Origin: Rhodobacterales bacterium UBA7416
Lineage (GTDB): Bacteria > Pseudomonadota > Alphaproteobacteria > Rhodobacterales > Rhodobacteraceae
Length of the DNA stretch: 15,885 nt
Assembly: GCA_002469545.1 (NCBI GenBank)
Contig: DKMK01000128.1
Span: forward strand, 1-15,885
Direction: 5' to 3'
Shown: one piece after another, positions 7,262 to 14,437 of the stretch
Layout of the letters: each line of letters begins with the position of its first letter
Numbering within the stretch: position 1 is the first letter of the stretch
Notes under the pieces: model-generated
Seen by the model: the letters and a program-made list of their open reading frames with translations, nothing else
The model's database searches: none
Told to the model about the DNA's origin: nothing
Program-made: the position numbers and the translations under genes

Positions 7262-7792
7262 CTATTGCGCAGCGGTTCGTGTGAAAATACTTGTCGGCAG
7301 GCCGTAACCCCATTGATCAAACCGCTCAGAGAAGGCGGAACGTAAACCAGTGGGAACAAATTGCCCCTCAATCATACCTTTAGAGTTAGTACCGCGAATT
7401 TGGTAGACAAATATTTCCTGCATCGCGACGACGTCACCTTCAAGGCCAGTGATTTCGGCAATTGATACCATGCGGCGCGAACCATCTTGAAGTCGCTTAA
7501 TCTGAACAACAACGTTGATCGCCGATGCGATTTGCGCTCGCATAGCGCGTAAGGGCATTTCAACACCCGACATAGCAATCATGTTTTCAATACGTGTTAC
7601 CGCATCACGTGACGAGTTAGCGTGAATTGTGGTCATTGAACCATCGTGACCAGTGTTCATAGCTTGCAACATATCAATTACTTCGTCACCACGCGTTTCA
7701 CCAACGATGATACGATCAGGACGCATCCGTAGTGCGTTTTTAAGCAGATCGCGCTGAGAAACTTCGCCGCGGCCTTCTACGTTTGCGGGACG
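7262..7792 (-). pseudogene. cpaF: Tad secretion ATPase CpaF (TadA), C-terminal third only
   Basis: The open reading begins RPANVEGRGEVSQRDLLKNA and continues LRMRPDRIIVGETRGDEV, then NTGHDGSMTTIHANSSRDAV (His box), and ends at a stop at 7262-7264. This is the last 177 residues of a hexameric secretion ATPase that is normally about 450-500 residues. The N-terminal domain and the Walker A loop that should precede it are missing. Upstream of RPAN the frame has one Ser codon and then a TGA (7796-7798), next to the cpaC stop. A start at ATG 7724 could give 154 residues, but without Walker A it cannot bind ATP normally. The fragment reads directly into tadB. Real deletion versus assembly artefact cannot be settled from sequence alone. 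Confidence 0.88.
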
Positions 7793-7803
7793 GCTTCATA
7801 GCT
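7790..7803 (-). other. Deletion junction between cpaC's downstream gene and cpaF
   Basis: On the minus strand the cpaC stop TAA (7804-7806) is followed by AGCT and then ATGAAG (7799-7794), placed where the next tad gene (cpaD-type) would start. Within one or two codons the sequence becomes internal cpaF in another phase. The ATG frame gives only 20 codons of basic, cpaF-shadow sequence (MKPSRKRRRP...). Everything between, roughly the rest of cpaD, all of cpaE and two thirds of cpaF, is absent. The exact breakpoint falls at about 7790-7797. Confidence 0.6.
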
Positions 7804-9201
7804 TTACTCCAATACATATCCATAAGAACCACTAAATTCCTGTGATGCGACTGCACCAGCCCCACTTGTGCTTGAACCTTTTTTCGCAAGGTCACCAAAC
7901 AAAAATAGCTCTTTCTCGGTTGGAATGCGCACACGATCGGTCGGCAGTATTAACGAACTACCGTCAACTGGTGAAACCAAATGTGGTGTTACGATGATAA
8001 CAAGTTCTGTTTGTTTACGTGCATAATCCGTGCTCTTGAATAAGCTGCCCAAGATTGGAAGGTCGCCCAGCCAAGGAACCTGTGAGATATTATCAGAGAA
8101 ATTATCCTGCAAAAGACCGGCAATCGCGATGCTCTCGCCATCTTTCATTTCCACCACAGTGCTCGCACGGCGAACAGAGAAAGTTGGTAGAGTGATATTC
8201 CCACCGATTTCGACACTATTCGCAGTGTCTATGTCGCTAACTTCTGTTTCCAAAACCAAATTTATAACACCGTTGTCAATAACGGTGGGAGTAAACTGCA
8301 TCTGAACACCAAAAGGTTTGTACGAAACCGAAACTGCGCCCCCTTCTTGGGATACTGGAATCGGGACTTCTCCACCCGCAAGGAATCGCGCTTCGTTGCC
8401 AGAAATTGTTACCAAATTTGGTTCAGCAAGAGTACGAATTAAGCCTTTACTTTCAAGTGCTTCCATTAGTACTTCGACGGCTGTTCCGCCTAGATTGAAA
8501 ACATTGGTAACAGCTCCAACTGAACCCGCTGCCAATGTAATGGTATCTCCAATGACACCATTAACCAGGCCAGATGTCGTACCGGCTGTGCTGTTCCCTG
8601 CAAACCTAGCGTTACCCGATAATCCTTTTGAGACTGAACGAGACATCTCGGCAAAACGAACTTTCAACATTACTTGGTGCGTACCACCGACTGTCGCAAG
8701 ATTTGAAACCTTGTTGGAGTAGCGGCTCGCCAATTCAAGTGTACGGGCTAAAACGCGTGTGCTTGAAGCTACACCACTAATAACAACGCCGTCGTTTGCC
8801 GCGCGAACTTCCAGCTTTTCGCCGGGCATAATTTCGTTCATCAGCTCTTTTAACTCGGCCAAGTCCGGGTTCACAACGATATTGACGTTGGTAATCAAGC
8901 GGCCATCGGCTCCAAGTAACGTCAATGTTGTACGCCCAGGTGTTTTACCTAAGACATAAATCGTACGATCCGAAAGGGTCGCGATATCCGCAATGCCAGG
9001 ATTGGCGACAGAAAGCTCTGCAAACGACTGATCCGCTTCCAATACAATGGCGCGATTCAATGGAACGACGATGCTTTCACTTGTTTGATTACTGGTGACA
9101 CGCACAACGTTCTTTTTAGCCTGCGCCAAAACGGGTGTGGTGCTCACGATGCTCATAGACAAGCCCAATAGGCCTGCTGTTAACAGGGTTCTTAATTTCA
9201 T
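7804..9201 (-). CDS. cpaC: Flp pilus outer-membrane secretin CpaC (RcpA)
   Basis: 465 residues forming the outer-membrane channel of the Flp pilus. It has a signal peptide (MKLRTLLTAGLLGLSMSIVS, cleavage near AQA at about 28), and a pilus-assembly N-terminal domain (about 40-110) with VLEADQSFAELSVANPGIAD. A BON-like ring (about 113-170) is followed by the secretin domain (about 175-410) with LVTISGNEARFLAGGEVPIP, VPWLGDLPILGSLFKS and ELVIIVTPHLVSPVD. The tail ends SGSYGYVLE, as complete family members do, so the protein itself is whole. The start has GAGAGG nine bases upstream. A 203-base gap separates it from cpaB, wider than elsewhere in the locus, so a second promoter there is possible. 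Downstream genes cpaD and cpaE are missing. Confidence 0.94.
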   Translation of the reverse strand: MKLRTLLTAGLLGLSMSIVSTTPVLAQAKKNVVRVTSNQTSESIVVPLNRAIVLEADQSFAELSVANPGIADIATLSDRTIYVLGKTPGRTTLTLLGADGRLITNVNIVVNPDLAELKELMNEIMPGEKLEVRAANDGVVISGVASSTRVLARTLELASRYSNKVSNLATVGGTHQVMLKVRFAEMSRSVSKGLSGNARFAGNSTAGTTSGLVNGVIGDTITLAAGSVGAVTNVFNLGGTAVEVLMEALESKGLIRTLAEPNLVTISGNEARFLAGGEVPIPVSQEGGAVSVSYKPFGVQMQFTPTVIDNGVINLVLETEVSDIDTANSVEIGGNITLPTFSVRRASTVVEMKDGESIAIAGLLQDNFSDNISQVPWLGDLPILGSLFKSTDYARKQTELVIIVTPHLVSPVDGSSLILPTDRVRIPTEKELFLFGDLAKKGSSTSGAGAVASQEFSGSYGYVLE

Positions 9202-9404
9202 TGTGACCGGCCTCTCTGATCACGGTTTCTTTTTTTATTATTGGGGACAGAATGCGCCAAATTAATTTTTATTACAAGAATCAATGTGATAGCAGAGAGT
9301 GCACGTGTGGGTATCTCGCAACACCACATCATTTGGGGGTATAAGTTGGCTAAAGTACTAAATGAGTCTTAATGCCCATTAGAATTTGGAGCACTTCTCG
9401 TCAC

Positions 9405-10241
9405 TCACTCTTTGGGGCAAGGAATCTCTATAGTTTTCACTTCGGCACCCTTGCGGCTTTTGATAGTGCAGACCTTACGCTTTTTCTTTGCGACGACTTC
9501 ACGACCCAACAAATCGTTTTGCGTAAAGTTAATTTGGCCACTGCTGCCCGTATCATCCGTTCCACGCAACGAAAGCTGCAGTTTCCCCGTCGCTTGTGCC
9601 TGTGCCAATGCGGCAACAACCTGCGGTGTAACCGCAACGGTAACGGTACGCGCTACATAAGGGCGGTTACGATCTTCATCAGAGATTTGGTCGATTGCGA
9701 CCAATTGAATGCCATCTAGGATTAGACGTGTAATTGTCTGTTTGGCCACGCGACCCGTCCAAAAGACGTCGATTGTATTGCCTGGACGAAGGAAGCCAGA
9801 AACGCAGGATGCGACATCAACTTTCAATGTAAATGCGCGTTTACCTTTGCCTAAGCGTGATGCAATGCCTGCATCTTCGCCAAACTCAGATACTTTTGAT
9901 TTAGATAGAACTTCTAAAGGTTCCATTATGCGTAAAACTGCGCGAGGCGGCTTATCATCTTCTTTTTTACCAAAGACTTCTTCCATGGAGCGAAATGCGT
10001 TTTTAGGAATAGCCTTAACTGGGAAGCGAACAATCTTAACGTCAGATTCTTTTAAGACTTTTCCAAATGACAATGGCTTTGCGACAATCACGACGTTTCC
10101 AGTTTTAACATTCTTTGCAGCCAACTTCCTTAGCTTAGAAATTTCGCTGTCATAGTTTGAAAACTGTTTCATAGCAGTATAGCCAGCAAAACCAGCGATT
10201 AAGATACCAACAACGAGAACCAACAAAAACACTAAACGCAT
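9405..10241 (-). CDS. cpaB: Flp pilus assembly protein CpaB (RcpC)
   Basis: 278 residues from ATG 10241; the frame extends three codons to a TTG at 10250, but AAAGG upstream fits the ATG better. A single N-terminal membrane segment (MRLVFLLVLVVGILIAGFAG) anchors a periplasmic protein. It holds an SAF-type domain (about residues 45-115; VVIVAKPLSFGKVLKESDVK) and an RcpC-like domain with AFTLKVDVASCVSGFLRPGN and DVFWTG. The C-terminal region is basic (VVAKKKRKVC). CpaB works with the CpaC secretin, perhaps gating or binding peptidoglycan. It is separated from flp by a strong terminator, so it probably needs its own promoter in 10251-10330 or read-through. No damage is seen. Confidence 0.92.
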   Translation of the reverse strand: MRLVFLLVLVVGILIAGFAGYTAMKQFSNYDSEISKLRKLAAKNVKTGNVVIVAKPLSFGKVLKESDVKIVRFPVKAIPKNAFRSMEEVFGKKEDDKPPRAVLRIMEPLEVLSKSKVSEFGEDAGIASRLGKGKRAFTLKVDVASCVSGFLRPGNTIDVFWTGRVAKQTITRLILDGIQLVAIDQISDEDRNRPYVARTVTVAVTPQVVAALAQAQATGKLQLSLRGTDDTGSSGQINFTQNDLLGREVVAKKKRKVCTIKSRKGAEVKTIEIPCPKE

Positions 10242-10330
10242 GAAACCCAAGCCTTTATGAATAGGATAGTGTGTTTTACCTTATACTTTGTTCATTTCAA
10301 CCGAAAGTTGTAAATATTTCTTGATCAGGC

Positions 10331-10366
10331 AAAAAAAAGTCGGGCTTAGCAAAAGCCAAGCCCGAC
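10331..10366 (-). terminator. Intrinsic terminator of flp
   Basis: On the minus strand GTCGGGCTT pairs perfectly with AAGCCCGAC (10366-10358 with 10347-10339), the loop contains a further GC/GC pair, and eight T follow. It lies 27 bases after the flp stop. It should make an abundant flp-only transcript with limited read-through to cpaB, a usual arrangement for pilin genes. Confidence 0.93.
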
Positions 10367-10392
10367 AAAATCAGTCAATTCTTAAGCAGAGC

Positions 10393-10578
10393 TTAGGAAC
10401 CGCCGCCGCCTGCTGCGCCAGTGATCGCATCTTCAACAACTGAAGTAACGTTTGTCAAAGCGCCGCTTACAGCGTTGATCGCAATACCGGCCAAAACTAC
10501 AACACCAGCTGTCAAAACAACCCAGTCTACAGTTCCCGCACCAGTTTCGTCTTTTTGGAATGATTTAAAAAGTTTCAT
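10393..10578 (-). CDS. flp: Flp/Fap-type type IVb pilin
   Basis: 61 residues from ATG 10578; the frame extends to a GTG at 10587, but AGGG lies eight bases before the ATG, which gives the usual MKLFKSF leader. The leader MKLFKSFQKDETG ends in Gly13. The mature protein starts AGTVDWVVLTAGVVVLAGIA, with Asp at mature position 5 (the equivalent of Glu5) and a single hydrophobic helix. The tail ends in GAAGGGGS. The gene needs a prepilin peptidase; the one in this locus is a 25-codon remnant, so processing would depend on another copy. A possible promoter on the minus strand (TTAGTC at 10732-10727, 18 bases, TATAAG at 10708-10703) would give a leader of roughly 120 bases containing a TCCCC/GGGGA hairpin (10603-10618). 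That promoter is weakly supported. Confidence 0.93.
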   Translation of the reverse strand: MKLFKSFQKDETGAGTVDWVVLTAGVVVLAGIAINAVSGALTNVTSVVEDAITGAAGGGGS

Positions 10579-10756
10579 GATATACACCCTTGCATTTTGT
10601 TTTCCCCGACATTGGGGAGATGAGATTGAACCTACCTCGTGGTAAGCTTTTAGTGAGATAACGTTTGCTTACTGTTTGTTCGCTCACATCGTCTTCTGCA
10701 CCCTTATACCGTTCCAATTTAGGCAAGACTAAGGCGACAAATGGCAAAGTTTAAAG

Positions 10757-10778
10757 AAATTTAAATTTTTTAAAAAAT
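10757..10778. repeat. Overlapping A/T palindromes between divergent genes
   Basis: AAATTTAAATTT (10757-10768) and ATTTTTTAAAAAAT (10765-10778) are each perfect palindromes and overlap by four bases. They sit in the AT-rich gap between flp (minus) and the small plus-strand genes. They could be a promoter UP element, a nucleoid-protein site or simply low complexity. No function is shown. Confidence 0.4.
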
Positions 10779-10828
10779 AGAACACTATCAATAAGTTAGA
10801 GAATTTTTTGTGATTGTGAGTGGCGACA

Positions 10829-10939
10829 ATGACACAGTATATCTATCAAATCACCACAAAAAAGCGCCAATTTGAGGCAATGGCTAGCGCAAATGAGCTG
10901 AATTTGCGATTCCTTTGGGAAAAAGGATCGAAGATATGA
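10829..10939 (+). CDS. Small protein of unknown function, 36 aa
   Basis: ATG 10829 opens a 36-residue frame beginning MTQYIYQITTKKRQFEAMAS and ending WEKGSKI. Its TGA overlaps the ATG of the next small gene (ATGA at 10936-10939). A weak GAGTGG precedes the start. The product is polar, basic in the middle, with no membrane segment. I do not recognise it. The evidence that it is translated is the four-base overlap, which is repeated at the next gene junction and is typical of translational coupling. It may serve as a leader for translation of the genes downstream rather than as a functional protein. Confidence 0.5.
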   Translation: MTQYIYQITTKKRQFEAMASANELNLRFLWEKGSKI

Positions 10940-11052
10940 GCAAATTGTCGGTACTTTTAACTTGGATAGCTGGTAGCACCCTATTTTATATGGTTTTGCG
11001 TCCTATTCACAAACAGAATCGCCGTATTCCACGTTTAAACGTATCAAAGTGA
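10936..11052 (+). CDS. Small single-pass membrane protein, 38 aa
   Basis: ATG 10936 with AAAAGGA eight bases upstream, a good ribosome binding site. It encodes MSKLSVLLTWIAGSTLFYMV, then LRPIHKQNRRIPRLNVSK: one hydrophobic segment (residues 4-21) followed by a basic tail, so probably an inner-membrane protein with its tail in the cytoplasm. Its stop TGA overlaps the GTG start of the lytic transglycosylase (GTGA at 11049-11052). Not recognised as a known family. Because the transglycosylase has no export signal of its own, this segment may be its partner, or may be the separated N-terminal anchor of one gene split by a frameshift. Confidence 0.6.
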   Translation: MSKLSVLLTWIAGSTLFYMVLRPIHKQNRRIPRLNVSK

Positions 11053-11804
11053 GTGACATTGACGGCGGCCCCAAAATCAATATTCAAATCGACCCTGATG
11101 TGCAGGCAAAGGCGCTGGCTGTGACCGAAGGCACTGAAGAACCATACATAGGCGATGATCTTGCGGCGATTGCGCCAAATAGTATGGTTTCAAAAACACC
11201 AGCAGACTTACAAGATTGGTTTTGGACCGATATTGGCACTGGCTTGGATCAGGCATCAGCGGATCGAATGTGGCTGGCTGCATTACAGATGGCCAAAGCA
11301 CCGGACCAGTATTATCAACCACGCGCTCAACATTTGAATGAGATTGCCGGGAAATTTGGATCACATATTTTACGCGCCACAATAAGTACCAAGGTATCCC
11401 CAGCACTGGTCTTGGCGGTTATTGGCGTTGAATCGTCTGGGCGCACCGATGCCACATCAACGGCAGGCGCAAAGGGTCTAATGCAATTGATACCCGAGAC
11501 TGCCGCGCGCTTTGGGGTGAAGGATATTAAAGACCCTGCACAGAACATTGCAGGTGGCGTCGCTTATCTGGATTGGTTGTTGAATGAATTTAGCGGTGAT
11601 CCTTTACTTGCCCTTGCTGCATACAATGCGGGTGAAAATGCGGTAAAGAAAAACAATGGGGTACCTGCCTATCCCGAAACCCGAAACTATGTGCCAAAGG
11701 TCGTGGCTGCATGGCAAGTTGCGCGTAATCTGTGTGCAAGTCCTCCAATGCTAGTTTCAGAGCCATGCGTTTTCAAGATTCAGGCGCTAAAAGCGAAGCA
11801 ATAG
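11049..11804 (+). CDS. Lytic transglycosylase (SLT family)
   Basis: 251 residues starting at GTG 11049. Cleaves the MurNAc-GlcNAc bond of peptidoglycan. The SLT domain spans about residues 112-225: the catalytic Glu128 in VIGVESSGRTDA, then GAKGLMQLIPETAARFGV, the motif ALAAYNAGENAV (188-199), and PAYPETRNYVPKV. The first 110 residues are polar and not recognised. There is no signal peptide or lipobox, which is odd for a periplasmic enzyme. The only hydrophobic segment nearby is in the 38-residue gene that overlaps this start in the +1-related phase. The frame upstream is open only back to 10977 and shows no better start. It could take part in opening the wall for an envelope machine, but a link to the adjacent tad locus is only positional. 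Confidence 0.85.
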   Translation: MSDIDGGPKINIQIDPDVQAKALAVTEGTEEPYIGDDLAAIAPNSMVSKTPADLQDWFWTDIGTGLDQASADRMWLAALQMAKAPDQYYQPRAQHLNEIAGKFGSHILRATISTKVSPALVLAVIGVESSGRTDATSTAGAKGLMQLIPETAARFGVKDIKDPAQNIAGGVAYLDWLLNEFSGDPLLALAAYNAGENAVKKNNGVPAYPETRNYVPKVVAAWQVARNLCASPPMLVSEPCVFKIQALKAKQ

Positions 11805-11840
11805 CATTTATACGGTTGAACTTTATCGGCGCATCTTGTT

Positions 11841-11860
11841 TTCTCCGCTAAACAGGAGAA
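11841..11860 (+). promoter_or_regulatory. Hairpin covering the aacS ribosome binding site
   Basis: TTCTCC (11841-11846) pairs perfectly with GGAGAA (11855-11860) across an 8-base loop. The 3' arm contains most of the AGGAG Shine-Dalgarno (11854-11858) nine bases before the aacS ATG. Formation of the stem would hide the site. No ligand or RNA-binding protein is suggested by the sequence. Confidence 0.35.
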
Positions 11861-11867
11861 CCGCCAA

Positions 11868-13817
11868 ATGAAAACTGCACTGTGGACACCATCCAACGAA
11901 CAAATCGCGTCGACACTTATCACAAAGTTTGCGCGCCAAGCCGGTCAGCTCGCTGGTAAAGATTTGTCACAATACGACGATCTTTGGGAATGGTCTGTGC
12001 AAGACAAAGCAGGTTTTTGGTCGACCCTATGGGATTTTGCCGGTGTCGTTGGCGAAAAAGGCGAAATTGCTTTGGCGAACGAAATTGATATCAAAAACGC
12101 AAAGTTTTTCCCTAATGCCCAAATCAACTATGCTGAAAATCAGTTGATCCAAACTGGCACAGGGGACGCAGTGGTATTCTGCGCTGAAACAGGTGATCGC
12201 TTGGTCTGGTCATGGGACGATTTGCATAAAGTCGTTTCGCGACTTCAACAAGCGCTGCGCGCGAACAACGTTGGCGTTGGTGATCGAGTCGCGGGATTTG
12301 TTCCCAATTCGCCCTATGCTTTGGCTGCAATGTTGGCGACGGCCAGTTTGGGTGCTGTCTGGTCTTCGTGTTCGCCGGATTTCGGTTTTAATGGTGTGAA
12401 TGATCGATTTGGTCAAATCGAACCAAAGTTCCTATTTTGCGCTGATCACTACTATTATAATGGTAAAAAGTTTGATTGCCTCGAAGTCGCGTCGAAATTG
12501 GCAGACGCCATGCCGACAGTTCAAAACCTAATCGTCTTTCCCTACCTTGATGCAAATGTTGATGTAGCGGGCGCAACTGGTAAAGCAATCTCATGGGCTG
12601 ATTTTACAGAGGACTTTCCTGCCACAACGGTGACATTCGAACGCGTTGCTTTTGATGCACCATTGTTCATCTTGTTTTCTTCAGGAACAACAGGCTTACC
12701 CAAATGCATCGTGCATTCAGTGAGTGGTGTTTTATTACAGCATATAAAAGAGCATCAACTACAAGCTGATGTGCAACCAAACGATCGTTTGTTTTATTTC
12801 ACCACATGTGGATGGATGATGTGGAATTGGCTGGTTTCTGGCCTTTCATCTGGTGCGACGCTGATCTTGTTTGATGGATCGCCGTTCTATCCAGACGGAA
12901 ATCGTTTGTCCGATATCGCCCAAAGCGAAGATGTGACACAGTTTGGAACCTCTGCCAAATATATCGACGCTTGTGCAAAAGGTGACATAAAACCGAATGC
13001 GCGCCATGAATTAAAACACCTACGTACGATTTTGTCGACTGGTTCACCGCTGGCGCCCGACAGTTTTGATTACATCTATCGTGATTGGAAAGTTGACGTT
13101 TGCTTGTCTTCAATTGCGGGTGGCACAGATATTTGTGGATGTTTCACAGGTGGCAGCCCAATCAGCCCAGTTTATCGCGGAGAATGCCAAAAGCGGCATC
13201 TGGCGATGGATGTCCAAGTTTACGACGATGAAGGGAATATCCAAACCGACGGTCCAGGTGAATTGGTATGCCAAGGCCCACACCCATCCCAACCAGTGGG
13301 TTTTTGGCGTGATGAAACCGGTGAACGTTATCATGATGCCTACTTCGCTAAATTCGACAATGTTTGGCATCACGGCGATTTTGTTGAAATTACTGAAACA
13401 GGCGGTGCCGTGTTTTATGGACGTTCTGATGCTGTCCTTAACCCGGGTGGTGTGCGTATTGGTACAGCCGAAATCTATCGCCAAGTTGAACGGGTAGATG
13501 CCGTATTAGAGGCGTTGGTTATTGGGCAAAATTGGGACAGTGACGTGCGCGTCGTTCTATTCGTGCGCTTACGCGACGGTGTTGTGCTTGATGATGCCTT
13601 GATCAAACAGATAAAATCTGAAATCCGTGCCAACGCCACGCCGCGCCACGTACCTGCAATTATTATTGCCGTGTCGGATATCCCGCGCACGAAATCAGGC
13701 AAAATTACCGAATTGGCTGTTCGCGATGTTGTTCATGGCCGTGTTGTGAAAAACACAGAAGCAATGGCAAATCCAGAAGCATTAGAGCTGTACAAGGATC
13801 TGCCCGAACTGGCCTAA
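11868..13817 (+). CDS. aacS: Acetoacetyl-CoA synthetase (acetoacetate--CoA ligase)
   Basis: 649 residues, the usual length. An ANL-superfamily enzyme that activates acetoacetate with ATP and CoA (EC 6.2.1.16), used in ketone-body and polyhydroxybutyrate turnover. Motifs in order: an N-terminal cap with FFPNAQINYAENQL (80-93), the P-loop-like A3 motif FSSGTTGLPKCIVHS (270-284), TTCGWMMWNWLVSG, the A5 region IAGGTDICGCFTGGSP (416-431), HGDF (502-505), GRSDAVLNPGGVRIGTAEIY (518-537), and the catalytic Lys612 in RTKSGKITE. FNGVNDRF and the GGTDI form match acetoacetyl- rather than acetyl-CoA synthetases. ATG 11868 has AGGAG nine bases upstream. It begins 63 bases after the transglycosylase with no terminator between, and is followed two bases after its stop by the DUF167 gene. 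Confidence 0.94.
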   Translation: MKTALWTPSNEQIASTLITKFARQAGQLAGKDLSQYDDLWEWSVQDKAGFWSTLWDFAGVVGEKGEIALANEIDIKNAKFFPNAQINYAENQLIQTGTGDAVVFCAETGDRLVWSWDDLHKVVSRLQQALRANNVGVGDRVAGFVPNSPYALAAMLATASLGAVWSSCSPDFGFNGVNDRFGQIEPKFLFCADHYYYNGKKFDCLEVASKLADAMPTVQNLIVFPYLDANVDVAGATGKAISWADFTEDFPATTVTFERVAFDAPLFILFSSGTTGLPKCIVHSVSGVLLQHIKEHQLQADVQPNDRLFYFTTCGWMMWNWLVSGLSSGATLILFDGSPFYPDGNRLSDIAQSEDVTQFGTSAKYIDACAKGDIKPNARHELKHLRTILSTGSPLAPDSFDYIYRDWKVDVCLSSIAGGTDICGCFTGGSPISPVYRGECQKRHLAMDVQVYDDEGNIQTDGPGELVCQGPHPSQPVGFWRDETGERYHDAYFAKFDNVWHHGDFVEITETGGAVFYGRSDAVLNPGGVRIGTAEIYRQVERVDAVLEALVIGQNWDSDVRVVLFVRLRDGVVLDDALIKQIKSEIRANATPRHVPAIIIAVSDIPRTKSGKITELAVRDVVHGRVVKNTEAMANPEALELYKDLPELA

Positions 13818-13819
13818 TT

Positions 13820-14074
13820 ATGTTGTCAGATTATATTGACGCGCGCGGCCTATTGACAGTGAAGGTTACGCCAAAAGCCGCGCGCAATCTGATCAAAGTG
13901 GACGAAACAAAAGCGCCGTCTGTTCATATTGTGGTCACATCTGTTCCTGAAAATGGAAAAGCGACGGAAATGGTTATCAAACTTCTTGCAAAAGAACTGG
14001 GCATGGCAAAGTCACAACTGACTTTACGCCGCGGCGCGACTTCGCGCATAAAGGTTTTCAAAATAGGGGAATAA
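13820..14074 (+). CDS. DUF167 family protein (YggU-like)
   Basis: 84 residues. The fold-defining features are LTVKVTPKAARNLI near the start, VHIVVTSVPENGKATEMVIK in the middle and LTLRRGATSRIKVFKI at the end, all typical of the DUF167/UPF0235 family. The molecular role of the family is not established. It starts two bases after the aacS stop and ends three bases before the dgkA start, so it is translated from the same message as both. The length is complete for the family. Family call firm, function unknown. Confidence 0.9.
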   Translation: MLSDYIDARGLLTVKVTPKAARNLIKVDETKAPSVHIVVTSVPENGKATEMVIKLLAKELGMAKSQLTLRRGATSRIKVFKIGE

Positions 14075-14077
14075 GTC

Positions 14078-14437
14078 ATGGGTTACATTAACCGCGAAAT
14101 TCGCCGCTTTGGCACACGTTGTATCAACACCTACGAAGGGATAGCGATCACACTGCGTGACGAAGCCAGCTTTGCGCAATGGATTGTCATTAATATCGCG
14201 TCGATCGCACTGACTTTCTGTGTTGAAATGACCAGTGTTGAACGTATTTTGATTATTGCGCTGGGCCTTATGATTTTGGTAGCGGAATTGCTGAACACTG
14301 GCATCGAAGCGGCCATTGATCGCATTAGCGAAGACATTCACCCACTCAGCAAAAAGGCCAAGGATTGCGGCTGTGCTGCCGTTGCAGTTATGGCGATCAT
14401 CGGGTTGATTGCGTGGCTAATGGTAATCTTTACTTAG
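14078..14437 (+). CDS. dgkA: Diacylglycerol kinase
   Basis: 119 residues, a small three-helix inner-membrane enzyme that phosphorylates diacylglycerol to phosphatidate (EC 2.7.1.107), recycling lipid left from periplasmic glucan or lipid-modification reactions. Visible are the amphipathic start with Glu29, then EMTSVERILIIALGLMILVAE and LLNTGIEAAIDRISEDIHPL. Glu70, Asn73, Glu77, Lys95 and Asp96 align with the known active-site residues of the E. coli enzyme. Membrane segments are at about 34-50, 55-72 and 99-117. AGGGGA lies seven bases before ATG 14078. It is the last gene of the aacS unit and overlaps by eight bases the end of the convergent membrane-protein gene. Confidence 0.94.
   Translation: MGYINREIRRFGTRCINTYEGIAITLRDEASFAQWIVINIASIALTFCVEMTSVERILIIALGLMILVAELLNTGIEAAIDRISEDIHPLSKKAKDCGCAAVAVMAIIGLIAWLMVIFT

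Noticed and set aside
7740..7934. 64-residue basic frame over the cpaC end and cpaF junction
   Set aside because: Its first part is a shadow of cpaC and its last part a shadow of cpaF; only the ATGAAG at 7799-7794 may be a relic of a true start.
9405..9719. Plus-strand frames over the cpaB 3' end (for example 9372-9719)
   Set aside because: Antisense shadows of cpaB with no ribosome site and unlikely composition.
10565..10747. 60-residue minus-strand frame overlapping the flp start region
   Set aside because: Lies in the flp leader in another phase, ends inside flp, has no ribosome site and no recognisable features.
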